Source: Nitrosopumilus sp. b3 (GTDB taxonomy: Archaea > Thermoproteota > Nitrososphaeria > Nitrososphaerales > Nitrosopumilaceae). Taken from it: a DNA stretch of 64,000 nt. The notes beneath the pieces were generated by a model. That model made no database searches, was not told where the DNA came from, and was given only the letters and a program-made list of their open reading frames with translations. Shown piece by piece: positions 36,199 to 46,253 of this stretch. The stretch covers positions 19,873 to 83,872 of the forward strand of contig NZ_MU078696.1 in assembly GCF_014078525.1 (NCBI RefSeq), read 5' to 3'. Within the stretch, counting starts at the first letter, position 1. Every line of letters begins with the position of its first letter. The position numbers and the translations under genes are program-made.

Positions 36199-36633
36199 AT
36201 GAAAGACGAATTATCTACATCTCAAACTATTGTATTAATTGAAGTTTTAAGAATTTTAAGAGATGAAAAAAATATTACTGCTCGAAAAAAAATCTATGAA
36301 GCACATATTGATAAAAAATCAAAGATAAAATCACTAAACAAAGAAACTAGATATTTTATTGAGAAACTAAATGGTGATTTTGATGAGATTGGATTTCTTG
36401 TTGAAGAATTTGGTATAAAAGATAAATTGTTTTCATTATATTCAGACACAATCCGCAGAGTTTGGATAGCTATAGAAAATGATATTCAAAGAGAACAAGA
36501 TGAAAGAAAAAAGAAAGATCCCGCAAGTACTCAATATGGGTATTTTCTAACATGGTTAGCTTCTGAGGCAAAAAAATATAGAGATAAAAACAATTTGGAA
36601 GAACCAGGATTCACAGATCTAAGGATAATCTGA
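36199..36633 (+). CDS. Hypothetical helical protein
   Basis: This 144-residue protein is not recognised. It looks mostly helical and highly charged: SQTIVLIEVLRILRDEKNIT (around 8-27), then a Lys/Glu-rich region, FDEIGFLVEEFGIKDKLFSL (around 55-74) and YGYFLTWLASEAKKYRDKNN (around 113-132). No signal peptide, membrane span or metal motif is seen. It lies between the Tes-like gene and the first glycosyltransferase, at the edge of the glycan locus. Confidence 0.68.
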   Translation: MKDELSTSQTIVLIEVLRILRDEKNITARKKIYEAHIDKKSKIKSLNKETRYFIEKLNGDFDEIGFLVEEFGIKDKLFSLYSDTIRRVWIAIENDIQREQDERKKKDPASTQYGYFLTWLASEAKKYRDKNNLEEPGFTDLRII

Positions 36634-36693
36634 AAAAAATTGAGTGAAGTTGAATCATAAGACCTTTAATAGAAATAATGATTTCAAATTTCA

Positions 36694-37710
36694 ATGAGAA
36701 TTTTAATGATTTCACCTACAAGCTCTGGAATAGGAGGAATATCTCAGCATGTTCAAGGGTTAAAAAAATTCTTGGAAAATAAAGGAAATGAAGTTGAAAT
36801 AATTTCTTCAGAAAATACTCTTACAATACCCATTAAAAAACTTAAAAATCCAAGCTTTATGATTTCATCTTTTTTTAAATCAAAATTTAAAAAAAATTTT
36901 GATATCATTCACGCCCAAAATCCTATATCTGCTTTAGCAATGAAAAATGTAAAAGGAAAAAAAATCCTTTCATTACAAGGAAATTATTCTGAACAAATTT
37001 TATTACTACATGGGAACACTGCCGGAACTTTATCTGAAAAGTTAGAAAAAAATGCACTGCAATGGGCTGATGTAATTACTGTTCCTTCCAAAGAAATGTA
37101 TGAAGAATTCACAAAAAATGGTTACAAAGTTTATTATGTTCCAAATGCAATTGATATCTCATCATTTCCAAAAGATAAAGATAGAAGATATGAAAAACAA
37201 CTAATCTATGCTGGAAGATTATCTGAAGAAAAAGGAATTTTGGACTTGCTACAAATTTCAGAAAAAATCTCTAATGACATACATCTGATTATTATTGGAT
37301 CTGGTCCTGAAGAATCAAAAATAAAAGAAAAAATAAAAAATAAATCTAACATTCATTTTCTGGGTTATCAATCAAAAGAAAATACAATAAAATTAATTCG
37401 AGGTTCTGACATACTTATCCAGCCTTCTATAATGGAAGGTGGAACAAGTTCTACTCTTTTAGAAGCAATGGCATGCAAAATCCCAATTATTGCTACATCC
37501 GTTGGTGGAAATAAAGAAACAGTAATTCATATGAAAACTGCATATGTTGTTACACCAAATCATCCTGATCAGATCTATGATGCAATAAATGATTTATTAG
37601 ATAATCCTGAAAAACGAAAAATTCTAACAGAAAATGCTTTTGAGATTATTACTAATTATGACTGGGAACATGTTGGACAAAAATACTTAGATGTCTATAA
37701 TGCTGTCTAG
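36694..37710 (+). CDS. GT4-family glycosyltransferase
   Basis: This 338-residue GT-B protein has the N-terminal SSGIGGISQHVQGLKKFLEN (Gly-rich acceptor loop), the donor-domain start LIYAGRLSEEKGILDLL (around 169) and the EX7E-like PSIMEGGTSSTLLEAMACKI (around 246) that binds the nucleotide sugar. It probably adds a sugar to a lipid- or protein-linked surface glycan. The donor sugar is not visible. It is the first recognisable gene of the surface-glycan locus and precedes the B12 radical SAM gene on the same strand. Confidence 0.92.
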   Translation: MRILMISPTSSGIGGISQHVQGLKKFLENKGNEVEIISSENTLTIPIKKLKNPSFMISSFFKSKFKKNFDIIHAQNPISALAMKNVKGKKILSLQGNYSEQILLLHGNTAGTLSEKLEKNALQWADVITVPSKEMYEEFTKNGYKVYYVPNAIDISSFPKDKDRRYEKQLIYAGRLSEEKGILDLLQISEKISNDIHLIIIGSGPEESKIKEKIKNKSNIHFLGYQSKENTIKLIRGSDILIQPSIMEGGTSSTLLEAMACKIPIIATSVGGNKETVIHMKTAYVVTPNHPDQIYDAINDLLDNPEKRKILTENAFEIITNYDWEHVGQKYLDVYNAV

Positions 37711-37754
37711 TTTTTTGATTCATATGTTTTTATATTAAATTTGAAGGTTATAAG

Positions 37755-39095
37755 ATGAAAACAATGAAAGTGAGTCTAATTCGAGCCAGATATCCAAGTG
37801 TTTGGGAACCAACAAATTTGATGTATGTTTCATCTTTCATTAAAGATAGATACCAAGGTAATCTTGAGGTACAAATTCTTGATGGCTTTTTTGATTCTGA
37901 TGAAAAAATTCTAAATCAAATTTCAGGTTCTGATTATGTAGGTTTTAGTGGAACAACACCACAAGTTCCACATATTAAAAAATTAAGTAAACTAGTTAAG
38001 AAAGAATATCCTTCTATGAAGACAGTTGCTGGTGGATATGGGCCTTCTTTACAACCATTTCTTTTCCTAAATGATCCTACAATTGATCATTTGATAGTAG
38101 GTGAAGGAGAACAATCAATGTTGGATGTACTTAATGGTACTGCTACAGAAAAATTAGTTAGTAATCAACCTATAATTGATGTTGATACAATTCCTAATCC
38201 TGATAGAGACTCTATTGATTTGAACAGGTACATTGCAATTGCTGAAAAAGATGAAGGGAGACGAGTAACCTCCATTATGACTGAAAGAGGCTGTGCATTT
38301 GGATGTACATTCTGTGCAGAAGGTGAGTTTGGAACCATATGGAGAAAAGCTGATCTTAGCAATAAAAAACTGGAATATGAAAGAGCTGTTAGATTACGAC
38401 AAAGAAGTGCAAAATTAGTTGTACAAGAAATGTTAGAAGTTAGAGATCGATTTAACATTACTTTTTTTAAAATGAACGATGCTGAAACCAATCCTTCCAA
38501 ACCTCATTTCGTTAAACTGTGTAAGGAAATGATCAAACAAGAAGTAAATGTTCCATGGGGATGTAATATGAGATGTGATAAAGTAGATGATGAAATGTGT
38601 GAATTAGCAGTTAAAGCTAACTGTGAAGAGTTTTGGATGGGATTGGAATCTGGTTCTCCTGAAATTCATCGCGATATTAACAAAGGCACAACTGTTGAGA
38701 TGATCAAAAGAGCATTTGATGTTTCCAAAAAATATGGAATAAAACGAAGGACTTATGCATTACTTGGAACTCCTTTGGAATCTTATGAAACAATTAAACA
38801 AACTGAAGAACTAATTGATTATGTTGATCCTGAAATAATTGGATTTTCAATTCTTGCACCATATCCTGGTACGGCATATTGGAAGCCTGAATATGATAAA
38901 CTAGATTGGTCACAAATTGATGAATTTTCTAACACCACATGGAGTTCAAGTAATCTTACTAATGAAGAATTACGCACCGAACAAGCACGATTAATTGAAA
39001 AATACTCTGATAAACTTGCACCAATAATTAGAAAAAAGCAAAAATTAGGAATGGGTGGTTCTCAAACACTAGACTCCATAATGGGTGCAATGTGA
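37755..39095 (+). CDS. Cobalamin-binding radical SAM enzyme
   Basis: This 446-residue protein has an N-terminal cobalamin-binding-type Rossmann domain (LIRARYPSVWEPTNLMYVSS, TVAGGYGPSLQPFLFLNDPT, then DHLIVGEGEQS around 113). A radical SAM TIM barrel follows with the cluster motif ERGCAFGCTFCAEG (CxxxCxxC, around 176-189). The order B12 domain then radical SAM is that of class B methylases and related enzymes. The substrate is unknown. Its place between a glycosyltransferase and a sugar aminotransferase suggests methylation or rearrangement of a sugar or lipid carrier. Starting at the third-codon ATG (37764, MKVSLIRAR) is an alternative. Confidence 0.88.
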   Translation: MKTMKVSLIRARYPSVWEPTNLMYVSSFIKDRYQGNLEVQILDGFFDSDEKILNQISGSDYVGFSGTTPQVPHIKKLSKLVKKEYPSMKTVAGGYGPSLQPFLFLNDPTIDHLIVGEGEQSMLDVLNGTATEKLVSNQPIIDVDTIPNPDRDSIDLNRYIAIAEKDEGRRVTSIMTERGCAFGCTFCAEGEFGTIWRKADLSNKKLEYERAVRLRQRSAKLVVQEMLEVRDRFNITFFKMNDAETNPSKPHFVKLCKEMIKQEVNVPWGCNMRCDKVDDEMCELAVKANCEEFWMGLESGSPEIHRDINKGTTVEMIKRAFDVSKKYGIKRRTYALLGTPLESYETIKQTEELIDYVDPEIIGFSILAPYPGTAYWKPEYDKLDWSQIDEFSNTTWSSSNLTNEELRTEQARLIEKYSDKLAPIIRKKQKLGMGGSQTLDSIMGAM

Positions 39096-39122
39096 TTATT
39101 ATCTAATTTGAAGGATTAAAAA

Positions 39123-40280
39123 ATGATTGATCGTTTTGGCCAAGAAGAAATTGCCTCTGTAATTCAATCCATAAAAAATGCATCTCTTTTATCAGGATAT
39201 ACAAATAAGTTCTTAGGAGGAGAAACACTACAAAAATTTGAAAAAGACTTTGCGCGATTCCATAACTGCAAATATGGAATTTCAGTAAATTCTGGAACTA
39301 GTGCATTATTTGTATCACAACTTGCAGCAGGAGTAAAAAATAACACCAAAGTTGCTGTCCCATCAATTACGTTTACTTCTACCATATCTCAAGTTGTTGC
39401 TTGTGGTGGAATACCTGTTTTTACAGATATAGATTCTGAATCCTATTGTATGGATTTTGATTTTAAAAAGAAAGTAAAGTTTGCAATTCCAGTACATTTG
39501 CTAGGACATCCGTGTAAATTTGAAATGATAAAAAAAATGAAAGAAACTGGAATTTTTGTAATTGAAGATTGTGCACAAGCAATGGGTGCAAAATACAAAA
39601 ATAAATCAGTTGGAAGTATGGGGGATTGTGGGATTTTTAGTTTTCAAGAAACAAAACATATCACTACACTGGGTGAAGGTGGAATTATTGTGACAAATAA
39701 TGAAGAATTTGCAGAAAAATGTAGGCGTATTAGAAATCACGGTGAATATTATAAAGATGATGATGATATAGGATTTAATTTTCGATTGACTGATACTCAA
39801 ACAGCATTTGGTCTTGTTCAGCTAAAACGGTTACCATCTATCTTGAAAAGTTTCCGCAAAAATGCTAATTATATAATAAAAAATCTTCCTGAAGTTATCA
39901 TTCCCCCTATGATTCCCAAGAACATAGATCATTCATTTTTGATTTTAGGTTGTAAATATGATAAAAAAAAATCTATAGTTTCAAGGGAAAAATTTCTAGA
40001 AAAACTAACAAAAAACAGAAAAAAATTCCTAAAAAATGAACAAGTATCTGATATCAAAGGCTTGAATTTTAGACCTGGAAAAATAATTAGCTCTGGCTAC
40101 AAAACAACTCAATATGATGTCCCTCTTTATAGAAAATATCGACCAAAGAAAAAATTACAAAATGCTGAAGATTTTATCCAAAACAGCTTTTTCTTAGATA
40201 TTCATAGATGGAGAACAAAGAGTGAAATTGATGAAGAATTAAAAATTTTACATAGAACCAGCAAACAACTTAGTAGTTAA
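39123..40280 (+). CDS. DegT/DnrJ/EryC1/StrS-family sugar aminotransferase
   Basis: This 385-residue PLP enzyme has VNSGTSALFVSQLAAGVKN (around 57), VIEDCAQAMGAKYKNKSVG (around 141) and the PLP-lysine segment FSFQETKHITTLGEGGIIV (around 172, Lys in ETKH), all standard in sugar aminotransferases. These enzymes transfer an amino group from Glu to a keto-sugar nucleotide. It lies 34 bases before a UDP-sugar 4,6-dehydratase, so the two probably act in sequence to make a 4-amino-sugar for a nonulosonic or bacillosamine-type path. Confidence 0.93.
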   Translation: MIDRFGQEEIASVIQSIKNASLLSGYTNKFLGGETLQKFEKDFARFHNCKYGISVNSGTSALFVSQLAAGVKNNTKVAVPSITFTSTISQVVACGGIPVFTDIDSESYCMDFDFKKKVKFAIPVHLLGHPCKFEMIKKMKETGIFVIEDCAQAMGAKYKNKSVGSMGDCGIFSFQETKHITTLGEGGIIVTNNEEFAEKCRRIRNHGEYYKDDDDIGFNFRLTDTQTAFGLVQLKRLPSILKSFRKNANYIIKNLPEVIIPPMIPKNIDHSFLILGCKYDKKKSIVSREKFLEKLTKNRKKFLKNEQVSDIKGLNFRPGKIISSGYKTTQYDVPLYRKYRPKKKLQNAEDFIQNSFFLDIHRWRTKSEIDEELKILHRTSKQLSS

Positions 40281-40313
40281 TTTATTAAAATGATGTTATT
40301 TTCATAATGTGAT

Positions 40314-41312
40314 ATGTCTATTTTAACTAAAAGATCCATTCTTGTAACGGGGGGAACTGGTTCAATTGGTACTGCACTAGTCAAAAAAGCAATTCATGAT
40401 AAAGCAAAACTAATTCGAGTTTTTAGTAACGATGAAAATGGTTTATATGAAATGGAATCTGAATATGGAACTCAAAACATTGAATATGTTATAGGTGATA
40501 TCCAAAACGAAGAAAGAGTATCGGAACTTGTAAAAGGGATTGATATTGTTTTTCATGCGGCTGCTCTAAAACATGTAGACAGATGTGAATTAAATCCACT
40601 AGAAACAATCAACGTCAATATTATAGGAACAAAAAATATTGCAAAGGCTGCACAAAAAGAAAATGTAAAGAGGATGATTTTAATCAGTACTGATAAAGCT
40701 GTTAATCCAATTGGTGTTATGGGTGCAACAAAGTTATTAGGTGAAAAATTAATCTCTGCTGAAGCATCCCGTAAATCAAAAACTATATTTGCATCAGTAA
40801 GATTTGGAAATGTCTTTCAAACTAGAGGTTCAATTTTACCTAGAATTGAACAACAAATCAAAAATGGCGGTCCAATCACTCTTACTGACAAAAATATGAA
40901 GCGATTTTTCATGACAAAAGATGAAGCAGTAAAATTAATCATTCATGCTACTAATCTTGCAAAAGGTGGAGAAACTTTTATTCTTAAAATGCCATTATTA
41001 CGTTTGGAAGATCTTTTTGAAGTCATGAAAGAAATTTTAGCACCAAAATATGGTTATGATCCAAAAAAAATAAAAACCAAACTTACAGGAACAAGGCCTG
41101 GAGAAAAACTAACAGAATATTTATTGACAAATTTTGAAATGAGCCAAGCCTTAGAAACTAAAGAATTTTTCATTTTACCATCATCCTTTAATTATTCCAC
41201 AAAAATAACTTACCCAAATTCCAAAAAACCAAAAAATCTTTTAAATTATTTTGAAAATATAAAACCTCTTACAAAAAAAGAAATTAAATCAATACTCAAC
41301 CAAATTTATTAA
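40314..41312 (+). CDS. UDP-sugar 4,6-dehydratase, CapD/PglF-like catalytic domain
   Basis: This 332-residue SDR has ILVTGGTGSIGTALVKKA (around 9), VFHAAALKHVDRCELNP (around 82) and ISTDKAVNPIGVMGATKLLG (around 124). The Met in VMGATK replaces the usual catalytic Tyr of the YxxxK pair, as in the C-terminal domains of WbpM/PglF/CapD; here the N-terminal membrane domain of those proteins is missing. It makes a UDP-4-keto-6-deoxy sugar. It follows the DegT aminotransferase with a 34-base gap. A second, Tyr-containing paralogue is at 62437. Confidence 0.9.
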   Translation: MSILTKRSILVTGGTGSIGTALVKKAIHDKAKLIRVFSNDENGLYEMESEYGTQNIEYVIGDIQNEERVSELVKGIDIVFHAAALKHVDRCELNPLETINVNIIGTKNIAKAAQKENVKRMILISTDKAVNPIGVMGATKLLGEKLISAEASRKSKTIFASVRFGNVFQTRGSILPRIEQQIKNGGPITLTDKNMKRFFMTKDEAVKLIIHATNLAKGGETFILKMPLLRLEDLFEVMKEILAPKYGYDPKKIKTKLTGTRPGEKLTEYLLTNFEMSQALETKEFFILPSSFNYSTKITYPNSKKPKNLLNYFENIKPLTKKEIKSILNQIY

Positions 41313-41318
41313 TTTACA

Positions 41319-42893
41319 TCATGAATTATTTTTTAAAAATTTATCATAATTTATTTTGAAAATTTTTGTAGAATATTGAGAATTAGAAGAATCAAACTCT
41401 TTTTCAAGATAGGGATATTTTTCATCATTTATAAAAACATCATATAATCTGGACTCTTTATCATTTTCAACTATAATATGGGTAAGATTATTTTTATTTG
41501 AAGCAATAAAATCATCAATTTCTTGATGATTTGGCATGGTTATAACTGAAATTTGTTGGGGAACACTAAATCTAATTGATTTTTTATCCACTCTGTCTAA
41601 ATCATAAAATTTTTTGAATTCATTAAATTCTTTAGGATAATTTAGAGGCTCCAAATATTGACTATTGTTATAATCATTAATTGTTTTTGGTGATTCTGAG
41701 ATTTTTTGTGCAATTATCAAGTATTCATCATTTTGATTATTGTCAATTTTTAATGCTGAATATACACATGATGAAATTACAACAAAGATAATTATCACAG
41801 TAAAAGCAATTTTTTTATTAAATCTTTTACCTATTTTTTCTATTGTTAGCATTGACAAAATTACAAAAATGGGATATAAGAAGAAAAAATATCTTCCATC
41901 TTGAATAGAAATTGCATATGCATAAAATGCAGGCATTGACATCAAAACTAAACCTGCAAAAATTGTCTTTATTTTATAATTCCAATTCTTAAACATCAAA
42001 ATAAATCCTAATGGTAAGAAGGGCAGAAAAATCGGAATTAAATTCCAACCAAGATATTTTGGAAAATTCACCAATCCATTAACAATAAAGTTTATTCCTG
42101 TAATATCTGTGGATTTTTTAGGATCTACAATATGCGTTTCTATGCTGTTAATAGCTCGTCCAAATGCCATGTCGCTATCATATATTTCAAATTGAATTAA
42201 AGCCATAGGTAAAAAAATCACAGAAAAAATTAATCCTGATATTGTGATATCTGTTATTTTTCTCTTGATATTATCACTTCTAAAAATAATCATGATCAAA
42301 AATACCATTAAAACAAAAATACCCTCAGATCTTACAATCGTACCGAACCCAATAATCAAAAATGAGATATATGTGATTTTTTTATTTTCATTAAAATATA
42401 AAAGAAAACTAATTACAATCAAAAAAATGTATAATGAATCACTAATACCAAATAAGGAATTTTGAATTAAATGAGGTTCAAATCCTATAATTAATGCACC
42501 AATTAAACAATGGGATTTGTTAAAAAATTTTTTACATAGAAAATATGTTGGTAAAACCGTCAATGAGGAAATAGAAATTGATAAAATCTTTTGTAAATTC
42601 ATATAATCTATAACATTTTGCAATTCGAAACTCGAAAAGAATGCAGAAAGAAAAATTCCCCATCCTGGATTAGCTAATGAATAATTCACGGGTAATTGAT
42701 TATTGATTTTAATATCTAAAGCATAAAAAAAATAATTCAATGCATCATTAGTAAGTGGTATTTCAAAATTCATAAAGTAAATTCTTATGATAAAAGAACT
42801 TAGGACAATAGCGGTTAATATCACTAATATTTTTTTTCTTGAAATTGTTTCTTCAAATTGTGTATTCTGAGTCTTAACATTTTTTGTCATTAT
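41319..42893 (-). CDS. Integral-membrane glycosyltransferase (GT39/GT83-like)
   Basis: The frame opens at 42911; a later Met at 42890 (MTKNVKTQN) is equally possible, and 42893 is taken as an approximate centre. The protein has about eleven transmembrane segments (for example ILVILTAIVLSSFIIRIYFM at the start), with PLTNDALNYFFYALD (around 55) in the first extracytoplasmic loop, where GT39/GT83 enzymes hold their catalytic acids. A soluble C-terminal domain of about 130 residues follows. Such enzymes use lipid-phosphate sugars to glycosylate proteins or lipids outside the cell. The exact donor and acceptor are unknown. It lies next to the flippase gene on the same strand. Confidence 0.78.
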   Translation of the reverse strand: MMTKNVKTQNTQFEETISRKKILVILTAIVLSSFIIRIYFMNFEIPLTNDALNYFFYALDIKINNQLPVNYSLANPGWGIFLSAFFSSFELQNVIDYMNLQKILSISISSLTVLPTYFLCKKFFNKSHCLIGALIIGFEPHLIQNSLFGISDSLYIFLIVISFLLYFNENKKITYISFLIIGFGTIVRSEGIFVLMVFLIMIIFRSDNIKRKITDITISGLIFSVIFLPMALIQFEIYDSDMAFGRAINSIETHIVDPKKSTDITGINFIVNGLVNFPKYLGWNLIPIFLPFLPLGFILMFKNWNYKIKTIFAGLVLMSMPAFYAYAISIQDGRYFFFLYPIFVILSMLTIEKIGKRFNKKIAFTVIIIFVVISSCVYSALKIDNNQNDEYLIIAQKISESPKTINDYNNSQYLEPLNYPKEFNEFKKFYDLDRVDKKSIRFSVPQQISVITMPNHQEIDDFIASNKNNLTHIIVENDKESRLYDVFINDEKYPYLEKEFDSSNSQYSTKIFKINYDKFLKNNS

Positions 42894-42929
42894 TTTTACC
42901 TCATTTTTCAATAAACATGATCAGACTCT

Positions 42930-44090
42930 TCATTTGATGCTTACCACGAACATCTTGTTTGATAAAATATAAAATATCGCTTGCATGGTTTCTGCTAATA
43001 CTAATGAAATAGCAATTCCAATGGCCCCTAGGGATTCCCCAAGTAAAATTATAGTTGGAATTTGAATTCCAAGAAATATTACTGATGCAATAATTACAAA
43101 TTTACTTTTTTCCATTCCTAGAAATTTTGATATGAACATTAAACTTATGGTTCTTGGAATGATCGCTATTATCATAATTTGAATTATTCCAATAGTTTCG
43201 ATATATTGTGGAAACAACCAATTTATCAGATTTGGTCCTATGAATATTCCAGTTATTGCAATAAATATGGAAAAAACTATGATAATTTTTTTAATTTTGT
43301 CATTATTTTGTCCACTAGAATCTCTAGGTAACGTATATTGCATTATAATATTTGGCAATAATGTTGCAATAACTAAAAATTGCATTCCTAAATGATAATT
43401 TCCTAGTAAACTTAAACCAAACAATGGTCCAATAATCAATTTATCAGTATGTCCACTAAGTGCTTTTACCAGATCAGTCCCATAACTGTTCAACATAAAT
43501 CCTAGTCTTGGTTTTATTACTGAAAACTGAATTCCTTTCAGTTTGATTTCCTTGTATATTACAGGAATAAAAATTAGAAAAGATAATGCATAACCTAGAA
43601 TAACTCCCGTATTTTGATAAAATTGAAACAATGAAAGAATCAATGCCACCATGAGGATTTTTTGTGAAATCAAAAAAATTGCATATTTTTTAAATTGTTT
43701 TAAACCCATTAATGTGGCTGTACCTAAATTGAATACAACATACAATAAAACATATGCTGATAATGCTGGATTATTTAATCCAAAGAAAATTGCAATTGCA
43801 GCAACAGAGCTTCCAATTATTGTAGCAATAAAAGTTGCAGGGATAATATTGATATTTTTTGCAGTGTATACAATAGTAGTATATCCTGAACCTATGGATG
43901 CAACTGTTGAAGCAATTCCTGCAATTGCAAGTAAATAGCTTAGTTCACCATAACCTTCTGTTCCAATTAAAGCTGCTAAATAGAACCAAAATAAGCCTGA
44001 AATTCCACTACTTACAATGTTTGCAATTCCTATCGAAGTTAAATCTTTTAATCCACCAAAATTTTTAATTTTACTAAAAAATCTACTCAT
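42930..44090 (-). CDS. Polysaccharide/oligosaccharide flippase (Wzx-like, MOP superfamily)
   Basis: This 386-residue protein has about twelve hydrophobic segments, starting LTSIGIANIVSSGISGLFWF and ending with ESLGAIGIAISLVLAETMQA, a MOP-family pattern. It probably moves lipid-linked oligosaccharides across the membrane. The family is diverse, so the exact cargo is not readable. It lies between the GT4 gene and the membrane glycosyltransferase on the same strand, which fits an assembly-and-flip operon. Confidence 0.88.
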   Translation of the reverse strand: MSRFFSKIKNFGGLKDLTSIGIANIVSSGISGLFWFYLAALIGTEGYGELSYLLAIAGIASTVASIGSGYTTIVYTAKNINIIPATFIATIIGSSVAAIAIFFGLNNPALSAYVLLYVVFNLGTATLMGLKQFKKYAIFLISQKILMVALILSLFQFYQNTGVILGYALSFLIFIPVIYKEIKLKGIQFSVIKPRLGFMLNSYGTDLVKALSGHTDKLIIGPLFGLSLLGNYHLGMQFLVIATLLPNIIMQYTLPRDSSGQNNDKIKKIIIVFSIFIAITGIFIGPNLINWLFPQYIETIGIIQIMIIAIIPRTISLMFISKFLGMEKSKFVIIASVIFLGIQIPTIILLGESLGAIGIAISLVLAETMQAIFYILSNKMFVVSIK

Positions 44091-44101
44091 AATGTTTTTC
44101 C

Positions 44102-45301
44102 TTAATCATAATTATTATTTTTTAAATTTAATGTCAAATTATATAACTTGAAAATTTCTTCACACATAACTTTGTTATTGAAACTTTTTTCCACCATTTT
44201 ATATCCTTCAACACCTAATTTTTGACATTTTTCAGGATTTAGCAATAACTGTTTCATCTTTTCTTTCAAATCTACAAAATTTTCATTTTCAAAAAGCAAC
44301 CCATTTTCGTTATCTTTTATAACATAGGGAATTCCGTGAATTCTTGAGCCGATGGTTGTTTTTTTACAAGCAAATCCTTCTAAAGGTGTTAATGGAGACA
44401 TTTCCCATCGTGATGGTAATACCAAAAATTCACATGCATGATAAGCTGAAATTACTTCTTCTCTATCTGGTTTTATAACTGTCAAAACTCTTTCATTTAA
44501 TTTTTTTTCTTTAATTTTCTTAAACATTTTTTTTGAATAACCAAAATCTGTTCCCATAATTACTAATTTTACATTATCAAATTCTTTTTCTTGAATCAAT
44601 TCTGAGAACGCTTCTAATAAGACATCTATCCCTTTAACTTCTGCAAATCTACCTAAAAATAAAATCATTCTTTCTTTCATGTTATGTTTTTTTTTAAAAT
44701 CAAATGGAATTTTTTGAAATGAATTCAAGTCAACCCCATTCCTAATAATTACTAATTTTTTTGAATCACAGTATTTTGAAAAAATTTCTTGTTCATATTC
44801 GTTTGCAACTATGATTTTTTTTGATTGTTTGATGATGAATTTTATCATGGGCTCCTGAATTTTATACAGAATTCTTTTTTTCCCTCTATTTTGAAAGTCT
44901 GGATGGGTGAACAGACCTCCTTGATCACTTGTTATCAATGGGATTTTCTTAATTTTTGATATAATTGCTGCTAAAAAACTCTGAAAACTACGAATACCTA
45001 TAGTATGAATAATTTCTGGTTGGTCATTGATAATTTGTTTATACATTCCAAAATTTATAAAAAATAATTCTATATTGAAATACACATGAGATCTTCTGAC
45101 TTTAAAATCATCTATTGACTCAATTCTAGGTAATCTTTTGTTAAATACTTTGGAATTATTTGAAAAATCTAGATCTGTAGTATATACAGTAACTTGGAAC
45201 TGCTTTTTTGATACTTCCTTGGCTATATCTAATGCAAGAAAGAGTATGCCTCCAAATTGTGTGGCAGGTAAAAATGCTGGACATACAATCGCAATTTTCA
45301 T
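44102..45301 (-). CDS. GT4-family glycosyltransferase
   Basis: This 399-residue GT-B protein has MKIAIVCPAFLPATQFGGIL at the N-terminus (acceptor side), ILFLGRFAEVKGIDVLLEAF (around 204) and a donor site with FLVLPSRWEMSPLTPLEGFA (around 298, EX7E type). It lies 11 bases before the flippase start on the same strand and is probably cotranscribed with it. The sugar is unknown. Confidence 0.93.
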   Translation of the reverse strand: MKIAIVCPAFLPATQFGGILFLALDIAKEVSKKQFQVTVYTTDLDFSNNSKVFNKRLPRIESIDDFKVRRSHVYFNIELFFINFGMYKQIINDQPEIIHTIGIRSFQSFLAAIISKIKKIPLITSDQGGLFTHPDFQNRGKKRILYKIQEPMIKFIIKQSKKIIVANEYEQEIFSKYCDSKKLVIIRNGVDLNSFQKIPFDFKKKHNMKERMILFLGRFAEVKGIDVLLEAFSELIQEKEFDNVKLVIMGTDFGYSKKMFKKIKEKKLNERVLTVIKPDREEVISAYHACEFLVLPSRWEMSPLTPLEGFACKKTTIGSRIHGIPYVIKDNENGLLFENENFVDLKEKMKQLLLNPEKCQKLGVEGYKMVEKSFNNKVMCEEIFKLYNLTLNLKNNNYD

Positions 45302-45356
45302 TAATTATGCTTGTTTTCTACTTATTTTAGTTAATAACAACATTGGTAAAATCTAT

Positions 45357-46253
45357 TCATTTTGACATCGATTTATCTGGTATCTGATTTAAAACATCTT
45401 GGAACTTAATTGATGGCTTGAATCCTAAATCTTTTTTTGCCTTAGAAATATCCATTTTAAAATTTCTTACTTCAAATGTTCTGTTTTTTTTCCTGTTGAA
45501 TTTTATTTTCTTTTTAGAAAATTTTTCAATTTCGTGAATTAATTCTAATATTGTTTTAGATTCACCACTGCCTATATTATAAATTCCTGCCTTTTTTGAA
45601 TCGATAACATTTAACAATCCTTTTGCTGCATCATTAAAATGAATTAGATCAATCTCTTGTTTTCCGCCAAAAACTGTGATTTTTTTGTTTTGTAACGCAA
45701 TTTTAATCATTTTTGATATCCCTCTTTTTGAAAAATTCTCTCCGTAAAAATTTGTGAACCGTATAATACAATATGGGATTTTATATAATTTATTATAGTT
45801 TAAAATTAAATCTTCACTCATCATTTTAGTTATTCCATTGACATTAATTGGATTTAATTTAGATTTTTCATTAACTTTTGATCTTGAATTCCCATAAACT
45901 TCTCTACTTGAAGAAAAAATTATCTTCGGTTTAATTTCTAAACAACTCTTCAATACATTAAATGTTCCAAACACATTAGTTTGAAATGCCTCCTTGGAAT
46001 TTTCTTCACATTCATAATTGCCAGTAATTCCTGCTAAATGAATCACATGAGTTGGTTTGAATTTGTAAATAATCTTATTCACGGAATTAAAATCTCTAAT
46101 GTCGCATTTTATGGAATTCTTAATATCTTTATGACTATGCTTAACTAGAGGAAGGTAACACTCACCACGATTATTTAACAAATCCATTAAAGTTCTTCCT
46201 AGCGCGCCTCCCGCACCAATAATTAAAATTCTATTCTTCTTATTCATTTTCAT
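45357..46253 (-). CDS. NAD-dependent sugar epimerase/dehydratase
   Basis: The frame opens at 46268; Met at 46253 (MKMNKKNRI) or 46247 (MNKKNRI) fits the Rossmann start better, giving about 298 residues. It has ILIIGAGGALGRTLMDLLNN (the GxxGxxG loop is GAGGALG), VIHLAGITGNYECEENSKEA (around 64) and a catalytic region with Ser in KIIFSSSREVYGNS (around 105); the usual YxxxK appears as VNGITKMMSED, with Asn-Gly in place of Tyr. The loss of Tyr is odd and may mean a changed activity. It overlaps the FkbM gene end by a few bases. Confidence 0.82.
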   Translation of the reverse strand: MKMNKKNRILIIGAGGALGRTLMDLLNNRGECYLPLVKHSHKDIKNSIKCDIRDFNSVNKIIYKFKPTHVIHLAGITGNYECEENSKEAFQTNVFGTFNVLKSCLEIKPKIIFSSSREVYGNSRSKVNEKSKLNPINVNGITKMMSEDLILNYNKLYKIPYCIIRFTNFYGENFSKRGISKMIKIALQNKKITVFGGKQEIDLIHFNDAAKGLLNVIDSKKAGIYNIGSGESKTILELIHEIEKFSKKKIKFNRKKNRTFEVRNFKMDISKAKKDLGFKPSIKFQDVLNQIPDKSMSK

